A DNA stretch of 64,000 nucleotides from Gordonia heveisoli (GCF_030315745.1 NZ_JASXSH010000005.1:173558-237557); one strand, 5' to 3'; numbered from the stretch's first letter, positions 17,709 through 26,552 are shown. The notes: a model not told the origin generated them from the letters alone. Translations and numbers: made by a program.

Positions 17709-19141
17709 TGACACCGTCGGGTGCGGCACCGCGGGTCGCGGTCATCGGAGCGGGGATCTCCGGGCTGACCGCGGCGTTCCGGCTGCGTCAGCAGCTCGGT
17801 GCCGATGCCCGCATCGACGTCCTCGACGCCGCCGATCGACTGGGCGGGATCCTGCACACCACCGCGGTCGGCGGACAGTTGGTCGATGTCGGCGCGGAGG
17901 CCTTCATCGTCCGTCGTCCCGAAGCGCTCGCCCTGGTCACCGAGCTGGGACTGGCCGATCAGGTCGTCGCACCCGCCGGACGTCGGCCCGCGATCTGGGC
18001 CGGGGGTACGTTGCACCCACTGCCGACCCCGGCGTTGATGGGTATCCCGGCCTCCGCCGAGGCGATGTCTGGTCTCGCAGACGACGCCGACCTCACCCGG
18101 ATCGCCGGCGAAGCCGACCGTCCGCTGGATTGGCGGCCGGGCGCCGACCCGGCACTCGGTGACTTCGTGGCCGACCGCTTCGGTGCCAGTGTCGTCGCCC
18201 GGGGCGTCGACCCGATGCTCGGCGGCGTGTATTCGAGCCTGTCCGCCGACATCGGTCTTCGGGAGGCCATTCCCGCGCTCGCGGCCGCACTCGACGCCGG
18301 GGCCACCTCGTTGACCGCCGCGGTACGCAGCGTCATCGCCGCCGGCGCGGGCAGCAGTGGACCGGTCTTCGGCACTCTCCTCGGCGGCTACCGGACGTTG
18401 ATCACCGCGCTGCGGTCCGCGGCGGATGTGGTTCCCGAGGTCGGCACCCGGGTGGTGGCGGTGGCCCCGCAGAACCGTCGGGGCTGGACCGTCGTCGACG
18501 AGGACGGCATCGCCCGCGATTACGACGGCGTCGTGCTGGCCACCCCGGCCTGGACGGCGGGTGCGTTACTGGCCGACGCAGCTCCGGCGCTCGCGGCGCC
18601 GCTGTCGGCGGTGGCCGGGGCATCATCGGTGGTCGTGTCGATCGCGCTCGCGCCCGCAACGATGATCCCGGATCATTCGGGGCTACTCGTCGCGACCGGA
18701 GAAGACTTGCACGCCAAGGCTTTCACCTTCAGTTCCCGGAAGTGGGATCATCTCGCCGATGCCACCCGACCGGTGTCGGTGCGGGCCTCGTTCGGCCGGT
18801 TCCGTGCGCCGGTTCCGGATCCGTCGAAGGAGCCCGGCGTCGACGATCGGTTGCGTGGTGAGGCGCTGGCCGACCTCGACCGGGTGTGTGCCGCCGCGGG
18901 TGTGGGGCCGGTGTCTGGACGTGCGGTGGACCTGGTGGTGCAGCGCTGGCCGGGCGGCCTGCCGGTCTACCCGCCGGGCCATCTGGCCCGGATGCGCGAC
19001 GTACTGCGGGACTGCCCCGTGGGGCTGGTGCTGGCGGGTTCGGCCTATACCGGTGTCGGGGTTCCGGCGTGTATCGGGCGGGCCGGGCAGGCGGTCTCCG
19101 AACTGCTCGCCGGACTGTCGGCGGTACCGGGAAATATGTGA
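17708..19141 (+). CDS. hemY: Coproporphyrinogen III oxidase (HemY/CgoX type)
   Basis: FAD-dependent oxidase, 477 residues. The N-terminal dinucleotide motif is VAVIGAGISGLTAAF; DAADRLGG follows (FAD contact). The C terminus GSAYTGVGVPACIGRAGQAV is the classical FAD-binding end of protoporphyrinogen-oxidase-like proteins. In actinobacteria, which use the coproporphyrin-dependent route, this enzyme makes coproporphyrin III. The chdC gene just downstream supports that. Overlaps hemE by one base. Confidence 0.94.
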   Translation: MTPSGAAPRVAVIGAGISGLTAAFRLRQQLGADARIDVLDAADRLGGILHTTAVGGQLVDVGAEAFIVRRPEALALVTELGLADQVVAPAGRRPAIWAGGTLHPLPTPALMGIPASAEAMSGLADDADLTRIAGEADRPLDWRPGADPALGDFVADRFGASVVARGVDPMLGGVYSSLSADIGLREAIPALAAALDAGATSLTAAVRSVIAAGAGSSGPVFGTLLGGYRTLITALRSAADVVPEVGTRVVAVAPQNRRGWTVVDEDGIARDYDGVVLATPAWTAGALLADAAPALAAPLSAVAGASSVVVSIALAPATMIPDHSGLLVATGEDLHAKAFTFSSRKWDHLADATRPVSVRASFGRFRAPVPDPSKEPGVDDRLRGEALADLDRVCAAAGVGPVSGRAVDLVVQRWPGGLPVYPPGHLARMRDVLRDCPVGLVLAGSAYTGVGVPACIGRAGQAVSELLAGLSAVPGNM

Positions 19142-19187
19142 CCCACCTGACTGATCGGCCGCGTGACTCGAGTGGCACGATGAGATC

Positions 19188-19880
19188 ATGACCCGTTTGG
19201 ACTACGCAGAGCTCAATGCCACTGTTCGCTACCTGATGTTCTCCGTCTTCGCTGTTCGCCCCGGCGAGCTGACCGATCGGGACGAGGCGAAATCCGATGC
19301 CGCCGACTTCTTCAAGTCGCTGTCGGACAGTGGTGTCGTGGTTCGCGGCGTCTACGACGTGTCAGGTCTGCGCGCCGACGCCGATTTCATGATCTGGTGG
19401 CATGCGGAGAAGATCGAGGAACTGCAGGCGGCGTACGCACGGTTCCGCCGCGAGACCGTCCTCGGGCGTGCCAGCAACGCGGTGTGGAGCAATGTCGCAC
19501 TGCACCGTCCGGCCGAGTTCAACAAGAGCCACATCCCGGCCTTCCTCGCCGGTGAGGAACCCGGAAACTACATCTGCGTGTATCCGTTCGTCCGGTCCTA
19601 CGAGTGGTATCTGCTGCCCGACGAGGAGCGTCGCAAGATGCTCGCCGATCACGGCAAGGCGGCCCGCGAGTACAAGGACGTGCGCGCCAACACCGTCGCA
19701 TCGTTCGCACTCGGCGACTACGAGTGGCTGCTCGCCTTCGAGGCGCCCGAACTGCATCGGATCGTCGACCTCATGCGTGACCTGCGCGCCACCGAGGCTC
19801 GGATGCATGTCCGGGAGGAGACCCCGTTCTTCACCGGCCCGCGGGTCGAGGTGAACGCGCTCATCGACGCGTTGCCGTGA
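19188..19880 (+). CDS. chdC: Coproheme decarboxylase (HemQ/ChdC)
   Basis: 230 residues, chlorite-dismutase fold. It converts coproheme to haem b, the last step of the coproporphyrin route. By spacing against the studied actinobacterial enzyme, Tyr132 (in YPFVR) is the radical tyrosine, His155 ([10 protein letters not shown]) the proximal haem ligand, Trp140 adjacent, and His115 (KSHIP) the distal base. These assignments are by alignment from memory. The ATG lies six bases after CACGAT, a weak -10 at leaderless spacing. 46 bp downstream of hemY. Confidence 0.94.
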   Translation: MTRLDYAELNATVRYLMFSVFAVRPGELTDRDEAKSDAADFFKSLSDSGVVVRGVYDVSGLRADADFMIWWHAEKIEELQAAYARFRRETVLGRASNAVWSNVALHRPAEFNKSHIPAFLAGEEPGNYICVYPFVRSYEWYLLPDEERRKMLADHGKAAREYKDVRANTVASFALGDYEWLLAFEAPELHRIVDLMRDLRATEARMHVREETPFFTGPRVEVNALIDALP

Positions 19881-19886
19881 CCTTGT

Positions 19887-19908
19887 CCGGGGGACGCGCG
19901 TCCCCCGG
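19887..19908. terminator. Palindromic terminator between chdC and msrB
   Basis: A perfect 22-bp palindrome (11-bp half-site CCGGGGGACGC) begins six bases after the chdC stop, between convergent genes. A very stable GC hairpin without a T tract, usable from both sides. Confidence 0.65.
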
Positions 19909-19961
19909 CGTCGAGGGGACTTCGTGGCGCGTCGCCGACGCACCTGGCACCTCGGTCGGCG

Positions 19962-20384
19962 CTACGAGTCCTCGGCCTCTAACTGCAGGCTGATCGAGTT
20001 GATGCAGTAACGCAGGTCGGTGGGGGTGTCGTAGCCCTCGCCCGCGAAGACGTGGCCCAGATGGCTGCCGCAGTTGGCGCACAGCACTTCGGTGCGGGTC
20101 ATGCCGAGCGTGTTGTCGACCCGTTCGATGATGGCGTCACCGGCCAGCGGGGAGAAGAACGACGGCCAGCCGCAATGGGATTCGAACTTCTGCTCACTGC
20201 GGAACAACTCGGCGTTGCACGCGCGGCAGCGGTAGACGCCGACAGTCTTCTCGTCGGTGTACTCACCGGTGAACGGCGCCTCGGTGCCGGCCTGGCGCAG
20301 CACTCGGTACTCCGCTGGGGTCAGGCGTTGCTTCCACTCGTCGTCGGACAGATTGGCGAGCTCGGCGGGGGTCTCGGAGGTCAT
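19962..20384 (-). CDS. msrB: Peptide methionine-(R)-S-oxide reductase
   Basis: Repairs methionine-R-sulfoxide in oxidised proteins. 140 residues. Two zinc CxxC pairs are present (CRAC and CANC), with catalytic Cys in RYCINSISL near the C terminus. GWPSFFSPL is the MsrB core motif. Orthologue of Rv2674. ATG 20384 is leaderless by context (TACCGT six bases upstream). The last residues QLEAEDS are acidic. Confidence 0.95.
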   Translation of the reverse strand: MTSETPAELANLSDDEWKQRLTPAEYRVLRQAGTEAPFTGEYTDEKTVGVYRCRACNAELFRSEQKFESHCGWPSFFSPLAGDAIIERVDNTLGMTRTEVLCANCGSHLGHVFAGEGYDTPTDLRYCINSISLQLEAEDS

Positions 20385-20390
20385 ATGTCC

Positions 20391-20396
20391 ACGGTA
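20391..20396 (-). promoter_or_regulatory. Leaderless -10 box (TACCGT) for msrB
   Basis: TACCGT on the minus strand, six bases, then ATG at 20384, with no Shine-Dalgarno between. Confidence 0.55.
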
Positions 20397-20447
20397 GCGA
20401 GCGACGGCCCGATTGCGCCACGATCGCAGGCGACCACCGGACCGACG

Positions 20448-21707
20448 TCAGGAAGCTGCGACGGCCGCGGTGGTCGGCGCATCGTCGCCGGGGGAGTCGG
20501 AGAGCGGTTCTGGCGCAGGTGCTTCGGCCGCCTCCGCCGCACGGATGTCCAGGTACCGGAACAGCAGTGAACAGAACACCGCGATCATCAGCAGCGACCA
20601 GCCCCACGTGACCTTGCCGTACTCGAGAATCCACCCGAAGACGTTCCAGCGTTCGGAGTAGAAGCTGTCGAAGGCCATACAGCCGTAGACGCCGAGCCAG
20701 GCCGGCCAGTTGCGCACCGGTGACCCTGGCAGCACCACCGTCATCAGGAGCGGGAACAACAGCATCGAGTAGTAGCCCTGCCCGAGCGCGCCGACCAGGA
20801 AGGTAGTGCCCAACAGCACGCCCGACGACGCGCTGAGCCAGAGCAGTTCGTTGGTGGTGCGGTAGTACCGATAGAGGAACCACAGCGAGAAGACGGCCAT
20901 CGCGACGAAGGCGACGCGCAGCAGGATGACCAGCCACGGTGCCACACCGAAGTAGGCACCGTTGCCCGGAATCGAACTGTTGTAGTAGTCGCGGGCCTCG
21001 CTGAGGTACGGCGTGGTGTCGGTGAGGAACTTCTTGGCGTCGACGCTCAGCGGCCACGCCACCACCATCAGCGCGGCCGGGATGCCGATCCCGGTGATCA
21101 GGACCTTCCACTGCCGGTTGAGCAGGGCCAGCAGCAGTAGCGGTGCGAGGACGGGTTTGACGGCGATGGTCAGGCCGATCGCGGCACCGGCCCACAGGTC
21201 GTAGCGTTTGATCAGCAGCAGCATGAAGGCGAGCATGCCGAGCAGCACGAAGGCGTTGAAGTTGGTGAAGATCAGCGTGTTGGCGACCGTCTCGGTACTG
21301 AAGAAGAAGAACAGCACGGCCGGCATCACCCACGACGTGACCGAGTAGCCGAACATCCGGGTCAGCAGATACGCCGAGACCACCAGCGCGATCACCGACA
21401 CCGCGATGAACAGCCAGCGTGCACGCTCGAAGTCGATGACCGCCACCGGCGACATGAGCAGCGTTCCCGACGGTGGGTAGAGGTAGTGCGGGCTGACGGT
21501 GTCAAGGTTCTCGCCGTAGACGGGGAGACGGTTGAGGAAGGCGAACGCGGCATCGTAGACGGGCCGGAAGTCGTCGGTGCGGGAGCCATTGACACCCAGG
21601 ATCACCGAACGCTGGAACACCATCATGATGCTGAGCGGCCACAGGATCATCGGGATGATCCGCTGCACGCTCACCTGGGGGTAGAGATATTTGTCGACAG
21701 TCGCCAC
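20448..21707 (-). CDS. aftC: Arabinofuranosyltransferase AftC
   Basis: 419 residues, GT-C glycosyltransferase of the GT87/DUF2029 type with about ten membrane helices. Position (next to msrB and the Rv2672-like hydrolase) and sequence match Rv2673, AftC. That enzyme adds alpha-1,3 arabinofuranose branches to arabinogalactan and lipoarabinomannan from decaprenyl-phosphate arabinose. The acidic DDF in SRTDDFRPVYDAAF (first periplasmic loop, about residues 44-46) is the expected catalytic site. The C-terminal ~40 residues are a disordered Ala/Pro tail. Leaderless GTG start. Confidence 0.88.
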   Translation of the reverse strand: MATVDKYLYPQVSVQRIIPMILWPLSIMMVFQRSVILGVNGSRTDDFRPVYDAAFAFLNRLPVYGENLDTVSPHYLYPPSGTLLMSPVAVIDFERARWLFIAVSVIALVVSAYLLTRMFGYSVTSWVMPAVLFFFFSTETVANTLIFTNFNAFVLLGMLAFMLLLIKRYDLWAGAAIGLTIAVKPVLAPLLLLALLNRQWKVLITGIGIPAALMVVAWPLSVDAKKFLTDTTPYLSEARDYYNSSIPGNGAYFGVAPWLVILLRVAFVAMAVFSLWFLYRYYRTTNELLWLSASSGVLLGTTFLVGALGQGYYSMLLFPLLMTVVLPGSPVRNWPAWLGVYGCMAFDSFYSERWNVFGWILEYGKVTWGWSLLMIAVFCSLLFRYLDIRAAEAAEAPAPEPLSDSPGDDAPTTAAVAAS

Positions 21708-21713
21708 GCGCGA

Positions 21714-21719
21714 ACCCTA
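21714..21719 (-). promoter_or_regulatory. Leaderless -10 box (TAGGGT) for aftC
   Basis: TAGGGT on the minus strand, six bases, then GTG at 21707. Same hexamer and spacing as the KimA-like permease gene. Confidence 0.6.
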
Positions 21720-21793
21720 CTACGAGTCGTGCGTCACTCCCGCCGATGCCCCCAACGGGGTGTCGGCGGAATGGGCGATTCGTCCGGGGTCGG

Positions 21794-23404
21794 TCAGGCC
21801 GGGCAGCCGCGCTGGGTCTGGCCGGTCAGCGGTGCCCGGTCGACGTACTCGGCGACGACATCGGCGGCGCAGCTGCTGCGGGCGAGCACCGAGTAGCCCA
21901 GACCGTCCCAGGTGACGGTGACCGGCGCGACCTGGAGGTTCATGAACAGCGGCTTGAGTGCCGCAGCACCGCTTCCGCCGTTGATGGTGTCGTTGCTGCC
22001 GGACAGCACCAGCGGTGCGGTGGGCAGGGCGGTCGGCGCGCGGGTGCCCTCTGCGGGCGGCCAGCCGTTGCATCGCAGCAGCGACAGCGCGGCGTCGGCG
22101 CCGGTGAGGGAACTCTGCCGCGACCAGGCATCGATAAGCCCAGGGATCTCGCTCTGTCCGACGGGACCGATCACGTCATTGCAGGTGGCGACGATCGCCC
22201 CGTCGTTGAGTCGCAGCTGCGCGGCACGCGAGGCCAGGGCGGTCAGCGCCCCGGTGTCGCCGCGGTCGGCCGCGACAATCGCCGACGACACCGCAACCAG
22301 TGCGTCGGGTTTGGCGTCCGCGGTTGCCACGGCGGTGGTGATCGCGGCGAGCGCCTGGGTGTCGGAGAGGGCGCCGAGCCGGCCCGCCCCCGCGCGGTCG
22401 ATCAGGCGTTGCATGGTCGCGAGACCGTCGGTACCGAAGGCGCAGCCGGGGACGGTCGCACATCGCTGGGCGAAGGTCTGTAACCCGGTCTGCACCCACG
22501 TCGCGCGGGCGAGCGCCCGATCCCGCGCATTCATGCCGAACGGGGTGGGGGTGTCGAGGATGAGCCGACCGGCCCGACCGGGATAGAGCGACGCGTAGGC
22601 CAGCGCGACGTCGGATCCCTCGCCGACGCCGACGATCCCGAGGTGCTCCACACCCCAGGTGCGGCGCAGGGTTTCCAGATCGGATGCGGCGAAGCTGATG
22701 CTGAAGTTCAGTTGGTACGGCGTCAGAGTCTCGGTGCAACTGTCCGATGCCGACGACGCGGAGGACGCCAAGGCGCTGATCCGCGCGCTGTCCGACGACG
22801 CGGTGTTCCGGTTGAAGCCGTTGTCGACGAGATTGGCCCGTTCGATTCGGGTCATGCAGTCGAGATCTTTGCTGCGCGGGATCCCCCGACGATCGATCGC
22901 GACGATCGGATGGGTGCGCAGGATCTGCGCCCCCGCGCCGTCGGCGAGCATCAGCAGGGTTCGAGACGACGGCAGATCGGACCCGGAGGTGAGGACCAGC
23001 GGTGCCGCCGTGGGCGGTGTGGACGCGGTGCGTAGCCGCGTGGCGGCGATCGGCATGACCGCATCGTCGGGCCGGGCCGGGTCGATGGGGGAGTCGAAGG
23101 TCGCGCACTCGACCGTCATCCCGGCCGGTGCGCCGACCGAGTACGCCCCGGCGACCTCGGCGGCACACGGTCGCCACTTCAGATCCTGTTTCGGCGCGGC
23201 AAGCGCCGGTGGCGGCGGCGGGGGTGCGACCGATGTCGTGGTCGCCGGGTTGTCGTTACCGTCACCGGGGACGAGATCGGGGCCGGATTCGGGACCGACC
23301 GCGCAGCCCGACAGCACGATTCCGGCGACCAGCGCCGCGACGCCGATCAGGTGCCGCCGCTGCCGATATCCCGGCCCGATACGGCCACCCCGCGCTGATC
23401 GCAT
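21794..23404 (-). CDS. Secreted lipoprotein, alpha/beta hydrolase (TAP-like)
   Basis: About 536 residues, orthologue of Rv2672. A twin-basic N terminus (RQRRH) and hydrophobic stretch end in lipobox LSGC (Cys34), so it should be an exported lipoprotein. The hydrolase core has IVGVGEGSDVALAYA, the nucleophile elbow (Ser in EGS), and GRLILDTP. The C-terminal region resembles the TAP-like domain of actinobacterial tripeptidyl peptidases. Substrate unknown. ATG 23404 is chosen over 23422 because a TACGCT hexamer lies seven bases upstream. Confidence 0.82.
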   Translation of the reverse strand: MRSARGGRIGPGYRQRRHLIGVAALVAGIVLSGCAVGPESGPDLVPGDGNDNPATTTSVAPPPPPPALAAPKQDLKWRPCAAEVAGAYSVGAPAGMTVECATFDSPIDPARPDDAVMPIAATRLRTASTPPTAAPLVLTSGSDLPSSRTLLMLADGAGAQILRTHPIVAIDRRGIPRSKDLDCMTRIERANLVDNGFNRNTASSDSARISALASSASSASDSCTETLTPYQLNFSISFAASDLETLRRTWGVEHLGIVGVGEGSDVALAYASLYPGRAGRLILDTPTPFGMNARDRALARATWVQTGLQTFAQRCATVPGCAFGTDGLATMQRLIDRAGAGRLGALSDTQALAAITTAVATADAKPDALVAVSSAIVAADRGDTGALTALASRAAQLRLNDGAIVATCNDVIGPVGQSEIPGLIDAWSRQSSLTGADAALSLLRCNGWPPAEGTRAPTALPTAPLVLSGSNDTINGGSGAAALKPLFMNLQVAPVTVTWDGLGYSVLARSSCAADVVAEYVDRAPLTGQTQRGCPA

Positions 23405-23411
23405 GTCCGCG

Positions 23412-23417
23412 AGCGTA
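23412..23417 (-). promoter_or_regulatory. Leaderless -10 box (TACGCT) for the lipoprotein hydrolase
   Basis: TACGCT on the minus strand, seven bases, then ATG at 23404. It lies immediately before the stop codon of the upstream ribD-like gene, so the hydrolase has its own promoter. Confidence 0.5.
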
Positions 23418-23418
23418 G

Positions 23419-24219
23419 TCAATGAACCGTGTCGAGGTCCTGACCGCCTCGCACCCAGCGTGTGTAGACGAATCCGTCGTCGTCGGTGAGGACTGTCGCG
23501 GTGCGCATCGGCCGCATCACGTTGGTGGCCAGGTCGTGCGCGATCCGCGAGGCGTTACCGGCGACGAGGTGAGGACTGGTCGTCAGGCACAGTTCGTCGA
23601 CGAGGTCGGCGGTGATCAGCGATCCGAATAGGGTGGGGCCGCCTTCGCACAGGACCCGCCGCCAGCCGCGCTCGGCGCAGACGTCGGCGACGATCGTCGG
23701 ATCGACCTCCTCTTCGCCGCAGTCGACGAGGGTCACCCCCAGGTCGGTGAACGCCCGCCGCTGGTCCTCCGGAGCGTTGCGGCAGGTCAGCACGACGGTG
23801 TCGGGGTTGGTCAGCGGCGGATAGTCGGCTGGGATGGAGAGGGTGCGCGAGAGCAGCGCGAGGGCCGGTGCCGGGGTCTGCTCCGCCTGGGTACGCAACT
23901 CGGTGAAGACAGCGTCGGGTGAGGGCTGCCGGTAGCCCTCGGCGACGGCGGTGCGGGCGCCGACCATCACCACATCGGCCAGGCCCCGCAATGCCCGGAA
24001 CACCGCGCGGTCGCCGGGGCCGCCGAGATCGCCGGATTTCCCGTCGTGGGTGACCGCGCCGTCGACGGAGCTGACGAAATTGGCCCGGATGTACGGGCGG
24101 GGCAGACACGGTGGGGAGGTCGGCACCGGGGGATAGGGATACTGGGCCGCGAGCCACCGCAGCATCGACGCCTCGTCCGATCCGGATGTGACCTGGGTCG
24201 CTTTCTGCAGGTGGAACAT
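23419..24219 (-). CDS. RibD C-terminal-domain reductase (Rv2671-like)
   Basis: 266 residues: only the reductase half of RibD (RibD_C, DHFR-like fold), without the deaminase domain. Visible features are RPYIRANFVSSVDGA, an NADPH-binding GGPTLFGSLI and TSPHLVAGNA. The M. tuberculosis homologue Rv2671 is annotated RibD but can act as a dihydrofolate reductase; the same dual possibility holds here. ATG 24219 has GGAG close upstream. Divergent from the zapE-like gene. Confidence 0.85.
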   Translation of the reverse strand: MFHLQKATQVTSGSDEASMLRWLAAQYPYPPVPTSPPCLPRPYIRANFVSSVDGAVTHDGKSGDLGGPGDRAVFRALRGLADVVMVGARTAVAEGYRQPSPDAVFTELRTQAEQTPAPALALLSRTLSIPADYPPLTNPDTVVLTCRNAPEDQRRAFTDLGVTLVDCGEEEVDPTIVADVCAERGWRRVLCEGGPTLFGSLITADLVDELCLTTSPHLVAGNASRIAHDLATNVMRPMRTATVLTDDDGFVYTRWVRGGQDLDTVH

Positions 24220-24242
24220 GACTCCATCATTACCCGCCTGGT

Positions 24243-24248
24243 TACCCT
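24243..24248 (+). promoter_or_regulatory. Leaderless -10 box (TACCCT) for the AFG1/ZapE gene
   Basis: TACCCT, six bases, then ATG at 24255, with no ribosome site. Confidence 0.5.
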
Positions 24249-24254
24249 CCCTCT

Positions 24255-25271
24255 ATGGTGGCTCGACTCTGTGACCGGAACCCGGCGACTTCGCCCGACG
24301 CACTCATCGACGAGATGGTTCCTCCCTCGACCTTCGACGAGGTCAGCTTCGACAGCTACATCCCCGACCCGAATGAGCCGTCGCAGGCGCAGGCCGTTGC
24401 CAAGGCCCGCGATTTCGTCGCCCGGGCCAGCAAGGTTCGTACCGGCAAGCGCGGCTTCTTCTCTCGCAAGGCGGCACCCGCACAAGGTGTCGGCCTGTAC
24501 CTCGATGGCGGGTTCGGTGTCGGCAAGACCCACCTGCTCGCCTCGATCTACCACTCGATGCCCGAACCGAAATCGTTCGCGACCTTCGTCGAGGTCACGC
24601 ACGTCGTCGGCGCGCTCGGGTTCATCAATGCGGTGGAGCGACTGTCGCAGCACAATGTGCTCTGCATCGACGAATTCGAGCTCGACGATCCAGGCGACAC
24701 CATGCTCGTCTCGCGTCTGCTGACCGAGCTCGCCGGCCACGGGGTGTCGATCGTCGCGACGTCGAATACATTGCCCGGCCAGCTGGGTGAGGGCCGTTTC
24801 GCCGCCCAGGACTTCCTGCGTGAGATCCGCAAGCTGTCGGGAGTCTTCGAGACCATCCGGGTCGACGGACCCGACTATCGCCATCGCGACCTGCCGCCCG
24901 CTCCCGAACCGAGTTCGGAAGCCGACCTCGTCGAACTGGCCGGGGCGTCACCCAACGCGACGCTCGACGACTTCGATGAACTGTGCGCGCACCTGAGCAC
25001 CCTGCACCCGTCCAAGTACAAGGACCTCATCGACGGTGTGGACCTGGTGTGCATCAAGGGTGTGCATCCGGCACTGGATCAGTCGGTCGCGCTGCGCCTG
25101 GTGGTCCTCGCCGACCGGCTCTACGACGCGAATGTCCCGGTGATGGTCTCGGGCAGCAAGCTCGACGAGATCTTCACCGACGAGATGCTCGCCGGCGGTT
25201 ACCGCAAGAAGTATCTGCGCGCGACGTCGCGACTGCTCGCATTGTCGCGTTTCGCAGCCAACGCGGCCTGA
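24255..25271 (+). CDS. zapE: AFG1/ZapE-family ATPase
   Basis: 338 residues, P-loop ATPase of the AFG1/ZapE family (Rv2670c). Walker A GGFGVGKT at residues 85-92; Walker B VLCIDEFELDD near 132-142; the sensor stretch VATSNTLPGQLGEGRF follows. The E. coli protein interacts with the cell-division ring; the role in actinobacteria is not established. Start ATG 24255, with the next codon GTG also possible. Followed by an exceptionally strong terminator. Confidence 0.9.
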   Translation: MVARLCDRNPATSPDALIDEMVPPSTFDEVSFDSYIPDPNEPSQAQAVAKARDFVARASKVRTGKRGFFSRKAAPAQGVGLYLDGGFGVGKTHLLASIYHSMPEPKSFATFVEVTHVVGALGFINAVERLSQHNVLCIDEFELDDPGDTMLVSRLLTELAGHGVSIVATSNTLPGQLGEGRFAAQDFLREIRKLSGVFETIRVDGPDYRHRDLPPAPEPSSEADLVELAGASPNATLDDFDELCAHLSTLHPSKYKDLIDGVDLVCIKGVHPALDQSVALRLVVLADRLYDANVPVMVSGSKLDEIFTDEMLAGGYRKKYLRATSRLLALSRFAANAA

Positions 25272-25310
25272 CACCGCGGCACCGGAATCCCGGGACGACA
25301 AATTTTCCGC

Positions 25311-25350
25311 CGACGGGGCGGTTGGTACGGGCGTACCAACCGCCCCGTCG
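25311..25350. terminator. Strong bidirectional terminator, 18-bp perfect stem
   Basis: Two perfectly complementary 18-base arms (left arm CGACGGGGCGGTTGGTAC) flank a GGGC loop. AAATTTT precedes the hairpin and GTTTAT follows, giving short U runs for either direction. It separates convergent zapE and the GNAT gene. Confidence 0.88.
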
Positions 25351-25354
25351 ACGT

Positions 25355-25933
25355 TTATGCCTTGGGGTGCCCGTCGAGTGCTTGCGACATGATGTAGTCG
25401 TGTTCGACCGATCCGTTCAGGTCGAAGGTTTTCACGCCCGCCCGGGTGAATCCCATCTTGGTGTAGAAGCGTTGGGCGCGAAGGTTTTCCTGGTTCACAC
25501 CGAGCCAGACGATGGCGGCCGATCGCGTGCGTGCGAGGTCGATGGCGGCCTCCATCAGCGCGCGTGACGGCGAGACCGGCCTGCCCTGGGTGTGATGGTC
25601 GGGAAGCACATACATCTTCGACACCTCGGTCGCCGGCCGTGCCGTGATCACCGTCTGTACGTCGCTGTCGGCGGGTTCGCCGTGCCGGACGAGGCAGTAG
25701 CCGACCGGCGGGCCGTCGGGGCTCTCACGGGCGATGAGGACGTCTGAGTCGGTATCGAGGATGTGTCCGCGCATGGTGTCCGCGTTCAGATTGTCCGCGA
25801 TATAGGCGGCGATGTCGTCGGGGGAGGAGTCCGGCGGGCAGGCCAACGGAAAAGTGGCCGCGGCGACGTCGGCGATATCGGCGGCCAACGCCGGATCTGT
25901 GACACGCTGCACAAAAGTAGGTGTGGTGCTCAC
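25355..25933 (-). CDS. GNAT-family N-acetyltransferase
   Basis: About 192 residues. The GNAT core is visible: SKMYVLPDHHTQGRPVSPSRALM (beta-4 and the acetyl-CoA loop, a variant of Q/RxxGxG/A) and VWLGVNQENLRAQRFYTKMGFTRAG (motif B). Counterpart of Rv2669. Acceptor unknown. GTG 25933 is chosen because GAGGAG precedes it at good spacing; the frame continues to 26083. Confidence 0.85.
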   Translation of the reverse strand: MSTTPTFVQRVTDPALAADIADVAAATFPLACPPDSSPDDIAAYIADNLNADTMRGHILDTDSDVLIARESPDGPPVGYCLVRHGEPADSDVQTVITARPATEVSKMYVLPDHHTQGRPVSPSRALMEAAIDLARTRSAAIVWLGVNQENLRAQRFYTKMGFTRAGVKTFDLNGSVEHDYIMSQALDGHPKA

Positions 25934-26117
25934 TGCCTGCTCCTCGTCGTCGGCGGCGGCGAGGACGCCGGTTGCCGTATCCATCGTGATGGGTATCACG
26001 CTGTTCCACCCCATCTCTCGCCGGCCACCCGTGTTCCGCGTGGGGTGCACTGCGGAGGGTGGGGTGTTGCGGCACGACGACAAACGCGGTTCCGAATCTC
26101 GGAACCGCGTTTATCGA

Positions 26118-26192
26118 TGGTGCGCGATACAAGGATTGAACTTGTGACCTCTTCCGTGTCAGGGAAGCGCTCTCCCACTGAGCTAATCGCGC
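26118..26192 (-). tRNA. tRNA-Val (anticodon GAC)
   Basis: Full cloverleaf: acceptor GCGCGAT/ATCGCGC, D stem GCTC/GAGC, anticodon stem CTTCC/GGAAG with loop CTGACAC (GAC), T stem ACAAG/CTTGT. The 3' CCA is encoded. Last of three minus-strand tRNA genes. Confidence 0.96.
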
Positions 26193-26213
26193 AAGTATAA
26201 AGTTTTCCGGTGA

Positions 26214-26287
26214 TGGAGGTGGCGACGGGAATCGAACCCGTGTACACGGCTTTGCAGGCCGTTGCCTAACCACTCGGCCACACCACC
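26214..26287 (-). tRNA. tRNA-Cys (anticodon GCA)
   Basis: Acceptor GGTGGTG/CGCCACC with U73 discriminator, anticodon stem ACGGC/GCCGT with loop CTGCAAA (GCA), T stem ACGGG/CCCGT, and encoded CCA. Middle gene of the Gly-Cys-Val tRNA operon. Confidence 0.96.
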
Positions 26288-26309
26288 AGATGCGAGTCGA
26301 CTCGCGCCG

Positions 26310-26382
26310 AGCGGATGACGGGATTCGAACCCGCGACCCTCACCTTGGCAAGGTGATGCGCTACCAGCTGCGCTACATCCGC
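26310..26382 (-). tRNA. tRNA-Gly (anticodon GCC)
   Basis: Acceptor GCGGATG/CATCCGC, D stem GCGC/GCGC, anticodon stem TCACC/GGTGA with loop TTGCCAA (GCC), T stem GCGGG/CCCGT. CCA is not encoded (CGG follows the discriminator). First gene of the minus-strand tRNA operon. Confidence 0.96.
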
Positions 26383-26438
26383 ATGCCCGAGAGCTGATCT
26401 TTTGGACCGTTTTTGTTGCTCTCGGTGCGATGCAGAAC

Positions 26439-26466
26439 ATTATCTGACGCTTCCCACTCTTCACAA
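26439..26466 (-). promoter_or_regulatory. Promoter of the Gly-Cys-Val tRNA operon
   Basis: Minus strand: -35 TTGTGA, 16-bp spacer, -10 GATAAT. Transcription would start about 60 bases before tRNA-Gly. One of the best -35/-10 pairs in the window, as expected for stable RNA. Confidence 0.6.
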
Positions 26467-26552
26467 ATCGGCTGGTCAGAGGCCTAAAGTCGCGCATAAG
26501 CGCAGTTGCGACACCGTCGCAGACCTGTTCGCGGGCAAAACTGGTTCGGATT

